Source: Lumbricus rubellus
Taxonomy: Eukaryota > Annelida > Clitellata > Crassiclitellata > Lumbricidae
Assembly: GCA_945859605.1 (NCBI GenBank)
Contig: OX243820.1
Coordinates: 29,797,600-29,861,599 of the forward strand
DNA: 64,000 nt
Direction: 5' to 3'
The notes under the pieces were generated by a model, which ran no database searches, was not told the origin of the DNA, and saw only the letters and a program-made list of their open reading frames with translations. Shown one piece after another: positions 36,835 through 49,062 of this stretch (its first letter is position 1; each line of letters starts with the position of its first letter). A program made the translations under genes and the position numbers.

Positions 36835-36953
36835 GACATAATTATTATTATTATCATCATCATCGTCGTCGCCATCATCATCATCATCATCATAATCATC
36901 ACCATCATCATCATCATAATCATCATCATCATCATTATTATTATCAACATTTC
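36835..36953. repeat. (ATT/ATC)n trinucleotide repeat
   Basis: attattatt passes into atcatcatc with cgtcgtcgc interruptions. A further ATT array lies at about 37340-37425, just beyond the stop codon of the neighbouring - strand gene. Confidence 0.93.
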
Positions 36954-37370
36954 TGTAGCGTCACTCGTAGACCATTTATACAATGGAGACTTGAAATCGG
37001 AGGCATAATATACTTTTCCAGATTTCAGTCGAACGATTTTTTTGCGCATCATTGAAATGTTTTGCGCATTTCAGACAAAATAATAGTCACTACGATAAAT
37101 AACGACGTTAAATGTCGCTAATTACAGGGTATTAATCAGTTATGACCGACAATAGTCTGGTAACTAACTATAGGGTTGTTCGTTGGTAATTGGTGGTTTA
37201 GATCATCGACTCCAACTGTGTATAGAAGAGAAAAAAACGTGAAAATTGATTGTGAGTGCAGACGTCCGTTAATAGCGTGTTATAATTATTATCATTATTA
37301 TTATATATTACAACGCTGCTCTATTTAAAAATAATTATATTAAATTATTATTATGATTATTATTATTATG

Positions 37371-37410
<40 letters not shown>

Positions 37411-37450
37411 ATTATTATTATTATCAGCAACAAACATGTATTTGTGATCC

Positions 37451-40400
37451 TTAAAGAACAGGACCATAGAACTGAAAAACTTGTCTTTGCAAAACCTCAG
37501 TGGGTCTTTTGTACTCTCTTTCCCGCGTGATTTGATGAACAATCGAATTTCCTCGCTGACTGGATTGACCAATGGCCGGAAAAAACTGGACCGAGGAACC
37601 AAGAATATCTTTGGAAGACAATGCATCTGGTTGAATTCTTTCAGAAGATTGAGAGCGTGTCCATTGGTCATTATAATCAGCTTCAGTGTAAGGGTTGGTG
37701 GTGATGCCATCTTCAGTGTCCATCTGTGAGTGACCGGACGTGTCCGGTACTGGTTGACCAAGGTGAATCAGAGTATTGGTGTTCCCGTATAGTCGATGTT
37801 CTTCCAGATCATCTTCATGGTGACCTCTTTGATGGCCCTCACGGTGCCCTTTGTGACCTAAATAGTGATCTTTAGGGTGACCTTCTTGGCTTAAATAGTG
37901 ATCTTCATGGTGACCTACTTGGCCTAAATAGTGATCTTCATGGTGACCTACTTGGCCTAAATAGTGATCTTCAGGGTGACCTACTTGGCCTAAATAGTGA
38001 TCTTCAGGGTGACCTACTTGGCCTAAATAGTGATCTTCAGGGTGACCTACTTGGCCTAAATAGTGATCTTCGTGGTGACCTCTCTGATGACCTATTTGAT
38101 AACCTCTCTGAAGACCTTCGTCATGACCTTCAATGTGACCTCTCTGGTGACCTTCTTGACGACCAAGGCGTGAGAATGTTGCACGGTTTCTATTCAATAA
38201 TTTGCCATCGTCACTTTCAGCTGACTCCATCCGAAGAAAACTGTTTCTGTCTTCATCTTCTTTATTTCTCAACAATTCGTTTCTCAATCTTCGTCGATTC
38301 GTTCTCAGCGGACGATTTCTGCGTTTTGAATTTCTTTTCTTCATCGTCGAAAACTCAGATAAATCGATCTCGTAGTCGTACAAGTCGTTGAGGATCCTGG
38401 TTCCAATCCGACCACCACCGCCAAAGCCACCAATACCACTCCCAACACCACCGGCTAAGCCTCCACCACCACCACCACCACCACCACCACCACCACCCCC
38501 ACCACCAATTCCACCACCACCAATTCCACCAACACCGTTTACACCACCTCCAACACCACCAATTCCACCTTTTGCACCACCTTCACCAGCACTAATGATG
38601 GCAGCGGCGGCGAAAGGTCTCTTCGTCGAACCAGTGATACTAACAGTAGTGAGTGGAGGGTGACGAACTTCTGCTCCAACGCCATCAAGAACCCGGCCAT
38701 TAGTGCTAACACGTCCTACACCGCTTGCACCACCAGCAGAGGTGACACCGTCAGCACTACCGGTGAGTCCGCCAACGTTGTCAGCAGAACTTTCGACACT
38801 GACATTATCCACCTCTGAATTATTGATCATTATTTCCAAGCTCTGATTGGTTGCGCTACTTGCAGCGTCACCAGAACGCTTTCCAACGCTGTCAACAATA
38901 CCTATAACGTCAACAGTGACGTGATGGTCAACGCTGCTGACATTGCTGCCAGTGGGGCTTCTGTAACCGCCAGAACTGACACCGTCAGCATTATTACTGC
39001 CACCACCGGTTCCGCGACTATCTCTAGTACTGCTATCACCAATAGTGCTGGTAAGACTACCCCTACTATCTGCAGTTTTACCATGGCTGCCATTGCCTTC
39101 TCTACTCTCATAAGAGCTATTCGAGTGGTATCCGATGATATCTACTCCGCCAAACGCGACATCTTGCGTTTGACGAAGAAGAAAACCATTCGTCTGATCC
39201 TCGTCTCGTTGTTGTTGTTGCTGATGATGGTAATTGTTGTGACGATGATAATCGTTTTGAACGATTTCGTTGCCAACGTTCGGACTACTTTCTAGCGCGT
39301 AGCCCCACAGAGGAACCTCCTCATCACCTGTGAAGTAGGAATCCATTGGATCGTTCAGGTCACCATCGTATTCGGCTAAAACGAAATCAAACCGATCCGG
39401 TGACGTAATATGTTGACCCAACTGACCGTCAAGTCCTTCCTGTTTATTGCTCTTAGGCAAGCCTTGCTTCCACACCGATTGTTTATTCTGACCTATTTCT
39501 TGTTTCTCTGTGTTCCTTTTGTTCCTCTGTTCCGCCGAGGAGTCGGCAGTCTGACTTGGATCAACCGGATGCGACGCCATTTTGTCGCCGGATGATTGGG
39601 AAGGGAGGCTGTTCTTCGTCGAGAAAGCACTTCCGGTTGCCAAACTACTTCCGGTGTTCAAAACCTTCCCAGTTTTCAAGAGACGTTTCGTTTTTGGCAA
39701 TTCGAAGCGACGGTGTTTTGTTGACAACAAATTCAGATCGTAATCCATTTCATTGTATTCAACCTTTGAAGATGCCGCCGTCGCCTCCTTTGTCTGATGA
39801 GCATTGTCTTCTACATGTAGTTTTGTTTGTCTGCTAGTTTGTATTTGAGTAGCTTCATCTGTAGTCCTAGCAGCTGAGGTGTTCGTCTTAATTAACGAAA
39901 CCACTGTTCGGTTTACTTCACTTAATGCTCTGTTCCTAGTTACAGTACCACCTACAGATGATGGCAATACAGTACCACCTACAGATGATGGCAATACAGT
40001 ACCACCTACAGATGACGATGATATTGTATCACCTACAGATGACGGTGATACAGTACCACCCACAGATGACGGTGATACAGTACCACCCACAGATGACGGT
40101 AATTCAGTACCACCTACAGATGACAGCGGTACAGCACCACCACCACCCACAGATGACGGCGGTACAGTACCGCCCACAGATGACGGTGATACAGTACCAC
40201 CTGCAGATGACGGTGATACAGTACCACCCACAGATGACGGTGATACAGTGCCACCTACAGATGACGGTGATACAGTACCATCCACAAATGACGGTGATAC
40301 AGTACCACCTGCATTTGTAAAATGCTCGGCGTTTCCATTTGGTGCTGAAACCGTTGTTTCTTGCGTAGTATTGGCAACAGTCTTGCATTGGTTTAACCTC

Positions 40401-40734
40401 AACTTGACCATTGTTTCATTCGTACTAAGATCATCTGCCTCACACAGATTAAATTTTAGCTTCTTGGCTGATGAATCCAAATCACGCCCCTTACTTCTGT
40501 TTGACCTGTTGCCTTCATCGGCCAACTCCAATATAAGTTTCCCCGTCAGAGGTGAACCTCCGTGCATCTCCGGCCCTGCAGCCAGGACTTCGTATTTTGA
40601 AGCGAAAGTAAATTCTGCACCGAGTTTTGAATCTAAAGCTCTTTCATTCTCCGTTTGTTCAGACGAATCTCTGAGACGTTTTCGGTGGAAGGTGAGGACC
40701 GACTCGAGTGTTGGATGTGATGCGCCAACATTTT
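37451..40734 (-). CDS. Secreted repeat-rich protein, exon 2 of 2
   Basis: This 3284-base exon encodes residues 21-1114 of a protein I do not recognise. The acceptor cgtttcag ends at 40735, and the phase-1 junction to 44204 keeps frame. Visible regions are: an N-terminal stretch (about 21-160) with the only two Cys; about 14 copies of a 9-residue GGTVSPSSV repeat (162-285); a mixed polar region with several Asn-X-Ser/Thr sites; a Gly-rich block with a run of more than 15 Gly; a strongly basic KRNSKRRNRPLR segment; seven copies of the 11-residue GHPEDHYLGQV repeat (coded by 37850-38080); and a short C-terminal region ending FQFYGPVL. The lack of Cys-rich domains suggests a disordered extracellular or matrix protein; the His/Asp/Glu repeat suggests possible metal binding. 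Both are inference. A frame open for over 3 kb in AT-rich DNA is strong evidence of coding. Reading frames on the + strand across this exon are shadows. Confidence 0.85.
37850..38080 (-). repeat. 33-bp coding minisatellite (11-residue His/Asp repeat)
   Basis: Seven in-frame units of GHPEDHYLGQV or close variants (GHHEDHYLGQV, GHPKDHYLGHK). Flanking GHQRGH and GHREGH motifs look like decayed older units. Confidence 0.93.
38390..38600 (-). repeat. Gly-rich coding region with polyglycine run
   Basis: On the - strand GGT/GGC/GGA codons form GGIGGVGGG-type sequence and an uninterrupted Gly run centred near 38490. The + strand shows caccaccacc. Confidence 0.9.
39941..40312 (-). repeat. 27-bp coding minisatellite (9-residue GGTVSPSSV repeat)
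   Basis: About 13 full in-frame units plus a partial one. Variants replace Ser by Leu or Pro (GGTVLPSSV, GGTVPPSSV), and one has an insertion giving GGGGAVPLSSV. Ser/Thr/Pro richness suggests O-glycosylation, which is inference. Confidence 0.93.
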
Positions 40735-41151
40735 CTGAAACGTTTAAAATGACTAATGAAAATTAACGTTGAACAGAATATACTTTCTAACTTTTCAATT
40801 GAAAACAACAATTATAGCTTCTTAGCTAGTCTTCTATAGTCTGTTGTGCCTTGCTTTGTTCAATTAAACACTATGAACCTCAGGTCCCTTTAGCTATAAA
40901 TTTCCATGACCGTTTGAATTATAAGTGTATAGTCATTCCAATTAAAAAAAGGCCAGTCAATCAAATTATAAGTTTGTACAGTGTACTGTGTATAGTAAGT
41001 TTAATGAAAGTTCGGTTATTTTAATGAAAGAATGAGCTGTCACTTCATGTGATTAAATTATTTTAAAATATTTATACTATAATTATTTTGATGTCAAGAA
41101 GGCTAGCAGAGAGATCGACGACGTCCTTGATTGACTTCCTATCTAAATGTA

Positions 41152-41610
41152 CCGGTGTAAAGGTTTCAAATTACCCCCTCCTAAACATTACCTCCCGGTA
41201 ACTTGAAACCGGTCTCAGATTACCCCCCGGAAACTAGATTTGCATCAATCATCGCATTTATTGCACTACTAAATTCAGAAAAATTTTCCCGCTTCTTGTT
41301 TTGGTCTGCAGAATATCATCCGTCATCCTACTTCGTGTTTTGTTATCAATATTTTGATCCGAAAAAAATAATAGCCTCGACGCCATTTTCTCCATGTAAA
41401 CTTCAGCGGCGATTAGTATTTTAGTTACAGATGAAAATATTGATAACAAACCACGAAGTGGGATGTCGGATGAAAATCTTCAGACCAAAACAAGAAGCGG
41501 GATGATTTTTCTGGTTATTTTAGTGCAATAAATGCGATGATTGGTCCAATTTACAGTTTTCAGGGGGGGGGTAATGTTTAGGAGGGGGTAATCTGAAACC
41601 TTTACACCGG
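41152..41610. mobile_element. Foldback MITE, 459 bp
   Basis: Begins CCGGTGTAAAGGTTTCA and ends with the inverse, TGAAACCTTTACACCGG (one mismatch close by). TA lies on both sides (41150-41151, 41611-41612). The two halves stay complementary far inward: cccgcttcttgttttggtct at about 41289-41308 is matched by agaccaaaacaagaagcggg at about 41481-41500. The whole element is therefore one long imperfect hairpin with a short unique centre. No protein is encoded. Confidence 0.88.
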
Positions 41611-41809
41611 TATGTATGAGCGTGTGTGTTTGTTTGAGAGCGTGCTTTCTATAGGTATAGCCTATAGATCTATACTTGCGTGATTTCGTTGCTTGTAATG
41701 TTTCATTTGCATACCGTAATGGCGTGTCGCTATGGTCAACGCACGTGTCTTTAAACAAGTCCATGCATTTTCTTCGGTGCGTATCTCCCCGTTTGCCTGT
41801 CTGTGTGTC

Positions 41810-41845
<36 letters not shown>

Positions 41846-44039
41846 TGTGTGTCTGCGTTACTGTAGGCCTAATTGTCGTTCTAAATGTCTGTCTCTTCGT
41901 GTGTTTTATACGCACGAAAAGTTCGTCCTCGTCTGTTCTTTAAAATACAATGTAGGCCTACTGGTGTCAATAGCCGCGAAGCTGCCGCGACATCTGCAAT
42001 CTGCACATGCCTTGTGTGTCGGACAGAAGTCTGGCATACAAGCATGCATGTCATAATAAAGCAACACAATAATAAAGCACGCGTGTGATAATGGCTTGCT
42101 TACATGCGACTGTACAATGTCGCGTGAATGGCGAACATATTTCTCAACGGGTATTAAACCTATACTGCTGATAGGATGCCATCAATACTTCACCATTCTT
42201 AGAAGTCCTGCAGACGGTGAGAAATCTCAGGGCCTTGAAGGGTCTACGACTACCAGTCCAATACAGGTTTAGACTACTTCAAAGAAAAAATGACTTATTT
42301 TCACGTAATGTGTAGTGTGTTGTGTAGGCCTGTATCATGCTGCATGTATGTAATGTATGCATGTGAGAGTATGCTTGCATGCATGCGCATGTGTGCATGC
42401 ATGTGTCTACGTGGATAATGTATGCATGTGTGCATGTATGCGTCTCCTTTAAATCCTCAATCACCTACATGTATTATTATGTCTCTTTGTCACAATAAAG
42501 TTGAATAAACGACCACCACATGATTCGTGTTTCATACATTTTATGTGTTTTGAAAATCCCAAATAAATTATATCAGATAATTAATCGGTTATAGATTCGT
42601 CAGATAGGTTTGCCTTTTTAGATTTACAGAGCTGTATAAAGATCCGCTATACTACGCTATATAGTATAGGCTATACATGTACTTCTGTATTTATGAACAA
42701 TTAATTATTAGGCACCGTTCTTTCAACTTTGCTATGCAATTATTTACATTATTTAGTGGGTGTGTTGTGTACCACAATAGTGTGGGCCTATACTGTACAT
42801 GTATCCATTGATAGCCTGTTTCTACAGCCACGCACGTTGGTCCACATGGAACTAATCACGGATTGCATATAATTGATGAATATGGGTTGTCTATAAATAT
42901 TATATAAATACGTGATTAAGAATATTAAGAATAGTTGAATGTCTACGTGAAAGAATGATTAAGACTGCGGTTTATAAGTGGTTGCATTTGATTGCAATTG
43001 TCGGTCCAAATAGTTTTCTGAATCACTCCGTACTAGAGGGGAGGCTACTGGTGCATAACAGCATTGTCATACAAAGATTAGGATGTCCTCAAATTGACTA
43101 AGAGCTGCTTGTCAGCTTGTCGACATTACGCCGACTCGCGAGATTCATGATTACTGAACCGAAACCAATACCGGACCTTATAACATTGTTTTGCCTCTTG
43201 ACGACACAGTTCAGTAGTTACTCGTTATTATACTCTGTAGTAATAGTGTTAGGGGCTATTATAGTCTATGCTCACTGTCTTAACTCCATTCATGCTACCC
43301 CCCCCCCCCCCCCATCCCCACAAAAGGTGGTGTAGTACATAACCATTTAAATCAATAATTTATTCTTTGATTCGTTCGCCAAATCGACCAATCATTCGCT
43401 CGTGCATCATTCATTCAAACCCATGCACGCAGTCACACAATGAACATTATAGCATGCCCACGAAGCAAGAAGTAGTCCATGTAGCCTACCGCACACCAGA
43501 TTCCTTCCGCATGCATCTGAGGAAATGTGACTAATAATTAAGCTTGCATTGATAATACCGAGCAAGTAGGCTAAAGATCTAGATACATTGAACGGGATTA
43601 GGCATGTTATTGCAATTGATACCTATTGAGAATGTAGGCCTAAGCATCCACCTATAGGTCTACGTACATCACATTTAGATGTAAAGACTTTTCACTGTAC
43701 TCAAGTGAGACATACATGTATGCCTATTTAGTCTATAAATTCTTGAGCACGTCATTGCCAATTCTAAGTGGAAGACGTCGTCATATTTAATTCCTGTTGT
43801 ATCCACATAATAAGTGTTTGACTTGTAGGCCTATATGATGTACAATATTGTATAGCCTACATTGTACAGGGAAGTCGTGCTTTGCGTCATCCAGCCAAGC
43901 TGAACTCCTCATTTCCCGAGCACGAACTGCTCTTAGACAGCACCGTGCTTTCTCAGTTAATGGCCCATGGCATGGAATCGGATCCCATGACTATGGTTTG
44001 CTCAAAATGCGTTTTTTTCATGGCAGCATTAAAAACCGT

Positions 44040-44125
44040 CCTTTCAACCGCGATTGGGTCGGGAGTGCTTCTGAGTAGTAACCTCGAAGAGGCGCTATAT
44101 AAATCTTCATAGAGAAGGAATGAAT
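44040..44125 (+). repeat. SINE tail
   Basis: Reads gggtcgggagtgcttctgag, then cgaagaggcgctatataaat and aaggaatgaatt. Confidence 0.7.
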
Positions 44126-44203
44126 TGAATAGCCTACATGTAGGCCTATATATCCGCTGAGCCTGAACGAGTCACGAGCGAATCAACATAAATTCTGACT
44201 CAC

Positions 44204-44264
44204 CTGTGAATCCTGTTGTTATAATCACCAGGATTATGACAGAGGCAACAACACGTGCATACAT
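44204..44264 (-). CDS. Secreted repeat-rich protein, exon 1 of 2 (signal peptide)
   Basis: Reading leftwards from ATG 44264 gives 20 residues, MYARVVASVIILVIITTGFT, then one base of codon 21 and the donor G|GTGAGT. The peptide has a short basic n-region, a long Val/Ile/Leu core and a small polar end, the form of a cleaved signal peptide, so the product should enter the secretory pathway. The phase matches the acceptor at 40735 exactly (codon 21 becomes GAA, Glu). A TATA box lies upstream at 44311-44318. Confidence 0.75.
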
Positions 44265-44310
44265 GTCTTCCACGGATGATATACGCCCTATAAAATAATT
44301 AAACTTCCCC

Positions 44311-44318
44311 TTTATATA
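44311..44318 (-). promoter_or_regulatory. TATA box of the secreted repeat-protein gene
   Basis: TATATAAA followed by ggggaa on the - strand, 47 bases before the ATG at 44264. A start site about 25-30 bases downstream would leave a leader of roughly 20 bases. Position and sequence fit, but the start site is not shown. Confidence 0.5.
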
Positions 44319-44584
44319 GAATGTGTATGGCTGAACATGCGACTCTACTTCCCATCTGCAGATGACCAGTCTGTCTTTCTCTTATCTTCGCCTTTCTTGA
44401 CTAGACTTCTACAGACAGCACGAACGAGTCCTCCATACGACCGAAGCCATAGTAGCCTATTCAGCGAAGATCAGAAGATCAGATCGTAGTGGTCAGTGGT
44501 CACACTGGTCAATGGTCATCCAACGTCTTAATTAAACACCGCAGCAATCTCCTTCATTCAAATACACTTGTAGTCGTACACTCG

Positions 44585-44695
44585 CAATTTTTAAAGCGTT
44601 GCTCCTAAGCTAAATGGCAGGGCACCATCTTATTCACGAGCGCTGCATCGTCTCAGAGGTCTGCTGAGAGAGGAGGTCCATGGAGGATCCGGGTC
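44585..44695 (+). repeat. Dispersed repeat C (about 110 bp)
   Basis: Shares agggcaccatcttattcacg, agcgctgc and gtccatggaggatccggg with 49489-49600 at similar spacing. Family unknown. Confidence 0.6.
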
Positions 44696-44784
44696 CAGCT
44701 GACACTCGTTTGGTTATATATAAATGAATGCATGGGATAGATTGTGCTCAGCTGCCGATTGCATTCAACAGTTCCACTATAGGA

Positions 44785-44910
44785 CATGTGAATATATACA
44801 TATATATATATATACACATTGTATATATATTTATACATATCATATATATGTGAGATAGTCCCACTATAGGACATGAGAATGAATATATATATATATATAT
44901 CATATATGTG
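44785..44910. repeat. TA-rich microsatellite
   Basis: Two tatatata runs separated by a duplicated agtcccactataggacatg-type word that also appears near 44770. Confidence 0.8.
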
Positions 44911-45109
44911 GGAGAGGAGTTGTCTTCTATACCACACTATGCTCACCGACGCTCCGGAATGAATGGGAAAACCCCTACGGCTGCAAAGTCCTATTGGTTA
45001 CATGGAGTGTATCACCATATCAACGCACTGACCAGCAGCTGCTGTCAGTCTGCATAATATCACTTTCGTAGACGACGAAGGTTGGTATGCATTGCACATG
45101 TGACATAGA

Positions 45110-45560
45110 AACACACACACACACACACTCATCTCTCCCCCCACACGCACGCACGTACATGTACACACACATAAATTATATGCAAAAACACGCATACACA
45201 CATGCACATGCTACTCACATAAATGCACCCACACCCGCATACAAACACACATACACGCACACGCGCACTCAAACACAAACACGCAGGCGCATTATAGGCT
45301 ATATACACACACGCAAACACACGCACCCCCCCCCCCACACACACACTCATCTCCCCCCCCCCCCCACGCACGTACATGTACACACATAAATTATATGCAA
45401 AAACACGCATACACACGTGCACATGCTACTCACATAAATGCACCCACACCCGCATACAAACACACATACACGCACACAAACACGCAGGCGCATTATACTT
45501 GCAAACATACGCATACACACGCACCCACACACGCACACCCACACACACATATACACACCC
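45110..45560. repeat. CA-rich array with a ~217-bp tandem duplication
   Basis: gcacgtacatgtacacac occurs at 45151 and again at 45368, with following words (ataaattatatgcaaaaaca, atgctactcacataaatgca) in the same order. The array was thus duplicated as a block. It is not coding. Confidence 0.85.
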
Positions 45561-46020
45561 ATCATGTGTAGGCCCTATACCAGAGTACATTGATTCTACA
45601 ATCTACATGATACAGCACCAACTTGAACCTTCAAGTTCATCGGTCATCATAACAATAATCAATTCTTTAATACAGAATATAATGGCTAATAAAACTCGCA
45701 CAGCTGCCAACAACAGTTGTTACATAGTAATTGGTCTACAGGATTCTAGGCCCTAAACTTAAAGGTTGAAGAATGTACATGTAAACGTTGCGAATACAGT
45801 TGCTGCTTTCACATCTGGCCGCATGATGGAAACAGTCGGTTGATTTCAAGACGGTAAAAATTAACGATATTTCAAACTTCCCAGGATTGCAGAATTTTAT
45901 AATAACGACATAATTTTTTAAAATATTTTTGACATTATGATTAGTAGTTACAGGCCTATAAGTCTGTAGAGGAACCGAAATTGCAGTGGAGAGACGACGT
46001 GGTTCCCGACATGCATGTTG

Positions 46021-46163
46021 GTATGTATGTATGTATGTATGTATGTATGCATGCATGCATGTATGCATGTGTATGTATGTATGTATGTATGTATGTATGT
46101 ATGTATGTATGTATGTATGTATGTATGTATGTATGTATGTATGTATGTATGTATGTATGTATG
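46021..46163. repeat. (GTAT)n microsatellite
   Basis: Pure gtat repeat with a gcatgcatgcat interruption near 46048. Confidence 0.95.
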
Positions 46164-46814
46164 ACATTGTACATGTACGTCAATATGTTGTCGAACATGT
46201 TTGTTTGCCTTATGTTACTTTTAACCTATAGGTACATGTAACTTACAAGTTGTGCATGGATTATGACTACGAAGTTACCGTATGCCTTATACTTAAATGC
46301 AGTCTGGTCATATGCATCTAATTATGCATCTGGTTAATTACATCTTTTTACATTTTAAAACACATGTAGGCTATTGATTCTACAAAATGCAAATTCGTTA
46401 TAATTAGAAGATCTGTAGGTCCTAGCTTATTAGGCCTACTCACCTCTTGACCTGTATTAGGCCTATGTGCATTAATTATAAAAAAAATTGCATGAATATC
46501 AAGAGTCTCACGTTTCACAGCATACCGGCGGTTATATTAGACAACATGACATGTAGTACATGTAGCCTACGTACCCGAAATCTGTAAGTCTAAACCTGCA
46601 GCATGCTTGCCAATGGCTCTACAACCGACCCTCGTAATAGATTCGCACTTTGGATAAAACTCGCAATGTTCATAGCAATCCACATTTCGTCGATTTTTGC
46701 ATTAAATTACTTTTGAATACCAATGTTTTTTTTGACTTTTTCTATTTCTTACATGTAAATGCGTTTTCAAATTTCACATCTAACACTCTCCGTGAAACTA
46801 CCCAGGTTCCAGAA
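46164..46814. other. Intergenic, nothing recognised
   Basis: AT-rich, several TAGGCCTA words, no gene or terminus recognised. Confidence 0.4.
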
Positions 46815-47006
46815 CAGGGCTTTTTAACGTGCATTTGCACACACAAAATGCAGTTCTAAACGGATTTGTGCAGTTGTAGAAGCACTTCTGTACAGTTTAA
46901 AACTAACAAAAAAAGATCATTGTCCTCCGATTGGAAGTAATTTACCATGGATGATGGGAAGGGAAAGAAGGTGTGCAGTTCTAAAAATTTCTTTAAAACA
47001 GCCCTG
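46815..47006. mobile_element. hAT-like MITE, 192 bp, perfect 8-bp target duplication
   Basis: Begins CAGGGCTTTTTAA and ends TTTAAAACAGCCCTG. TTCCAGAA flanks it on both sides (46807-46814 and 47007-47014). The interior matches 8951-9144. It is non-coding. The clean duplication suggests a more recent insertion than 8951-9144. Confidence 0.92.
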
Positions 47007-47014
47007 TTCCAGAA

Positions 47015-48376
47015 TGTTTCTTATGTCCTGCTGCGCGTTTTCATCAATTGCTAAAATATTTAACCGGGACCATTATATTATTGTGTTTTGGCAGTTCCCC
47101 TCGGCAGAAATATTTGCGGGCACCCATGTTTGTAGCACGCCGATTAGTGTTTCCGTGTTGTTCCAATAATCTTTAAACAACTGTAATTTACAATCTTCTA
47201 TAGGCCTATAACTAAACTACAATGCGTCTATGCGACTGTGGGATGAACACAGATTGTTTACCCTAATTTTTCAGTAAATACGACTCACATACCTACATTA
47301 GACTATCTCAATAGCTGTAGGCTATGCATGTAGGTATATTGAATAACCTGATTGTTGGTCTGGACAAACCCAGCGCTGACCATTTGCTGTATGAACCTCG
47401 TCGTAAGGTTAAAAAATAAACAATAAAATGTTTGGTCGCGACAATCAATGAGAAAGAGCGATTTCGTCTCACAAAGAGGACAAGCAATAGTAGCATGTGG
47501 TGAGAATGATTCGCATCGAAGACCAAAGCAAAAGAGTCGAGGTGGGGGGGGGGTGATGGGCTGCAGAGGGATGTCTTGTACGGAACGAGGTCAAGAACGT
47601 GAGATGCAAGCAGCTGCGTCGTCAATCACAATACAATATTGTTCGACCACACAACAACAACAGTAACAACCGGGGTTACATAATTATATAGCAGACGCTA
47701 AACATGAAATCGTATCAGTCTCAGACGCAAGGATAGCGATAACAAACAAACAGCCGCTGCTTCGTGAGAAATGTCTTCCAATTACAACGGCGAACACACA
47801 CAGAGCTCTAAACGAGCATACGACGAAGCCCTGCTAAACAAAACCGGCGTCTTTTGGACGGTCGTCTGGACTACAGTGTGATGGCAGTGACCTTGGATGG
47901 GCCATTTAGCCAACGTATTCTGCGCCAACTATACATGACATTATACAATAGGTTTTACCTATTTTCCCTCTCAGATGACGTCTTACAATCGGAATAGCCT
48001 ATATAATAGGCCATGGCTTTTGCTCGCTTGCTTGTCGCCGCGGTGGGAACGTTTATTTTCATGTAGCCTATGCGACAGTGTGAAGCGTTCAGTTAGAACG
48101 ACCGCGGTAGCCTATATAGAGGGCAGCATGAAACATACATAGGGACGTGTTGTACATTTGCTAAGTTGTATTGTATTGTATTGAATACGTGCACCTGATT
48201 GAATGAAGGAACGAACGAACGAACACATCAAAGAATTGAATATCATTCTTTTAGTAATGGACTATATATATAATAGGCCTTATGGGCTGCATGAGTGAAG
48301 GACGACTATTCCTGAATAACCTCGTAGACCAGTTATGAATGAATGACCTCTTTAAAGAATGAACGAGTGACTGAAC
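47015..48376. other. Intergenic, nothing recognised
   Basis: No supported gene. A ggtgggggggggg run is at about 47541-47553. A gaatgaaggaacgaacgaacga patch near 48200 resembles the four-base SINE tail. Confidence 0.4.
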
Positions 48377-48640
48377 CATGGCCGGATCAATAAATGTGAG
48401 GCCCTGTTCGGAAAATTTTTGGAGGATCTTTGAGCGACAAATCTGATGACCGTTTTTTAGTCATCGAGTTTGAATCTCCAAAAAACAGACTGTTTTCCGG
48501 ACAAAAAAGTTGATGACCATTTAGTTGTTTGGTCGAAATGTTCTCAAAAAAAATCTTCAAATTTTTCCCCATGTGTGAGGCCCCCAAAGTGTGGGGCCCT
48601 GTTCGGCCGAACATGTTGAACATGCCTTAATCCGGCCCTG
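48377..48640. mobile_element. hAT-like MITE, GC-rich termini, 264 bp
   Basis: Begins CATGGCCGGATCAA and ends TTAATCCGGCCCTG. Flanks GACTGAAC and GAATGAAC match at 7 of 8 positions. The interior carries the family words ttttttagtcatcgag and gttgatgacc (inverted orientation). Confidence 0.83.
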
Positions 48641-48924
48641 GAATGAACGACAGAACGAACGAAAAAACGAAAAAAAATCGATGAATTGATATAATAGACC
48701 AAAGTAGGCCTAAACGAAAACGGAACCTGTGCATGCCTTTCTCGCTTGGCAGCGGATCTGTCGTGTTATTCATTGTTTAATTTTTAAATCTCTTAAAGCA
48801 CTTCTAAGTCAATCAAGCGAGTCTTAAAGTAGTTTACACCTGGTTTGTGGTTAGAGAAGAATTAAGCTCGCAGCGGCGAATTGTTTAAAAAAATAACACA
48901 TGGCTGTCTGTATAGAGTTTACAG

Positions 48925-49062
<138 letters not shown>

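Larger units (their letters stand above)
40735..44203 (-). other. Intron of the secreted repeat-protein gene (3.5 kb)
   Basis: Donor G|GTGAGT (intron starts at 44203 reading leftwards) and acceptor cgtttcag at 40735. It contains a foldback element (41152-41610), a GT microsatellite (41811-41852), a C-run near 43301 and a SINE tail (44040-44125). Nothing recognised between about 41860 and 43840. Extra exons are not excluded. Confidence 0.75.

Noticed and set aside
39879..40766. 295-codon + strand frame of VPPTDDGDT repeats
   Set aside because: It is the antisense shadow of the 27-bp coding repeat; the - strand frame is far longer and has a spliced signal peptide.
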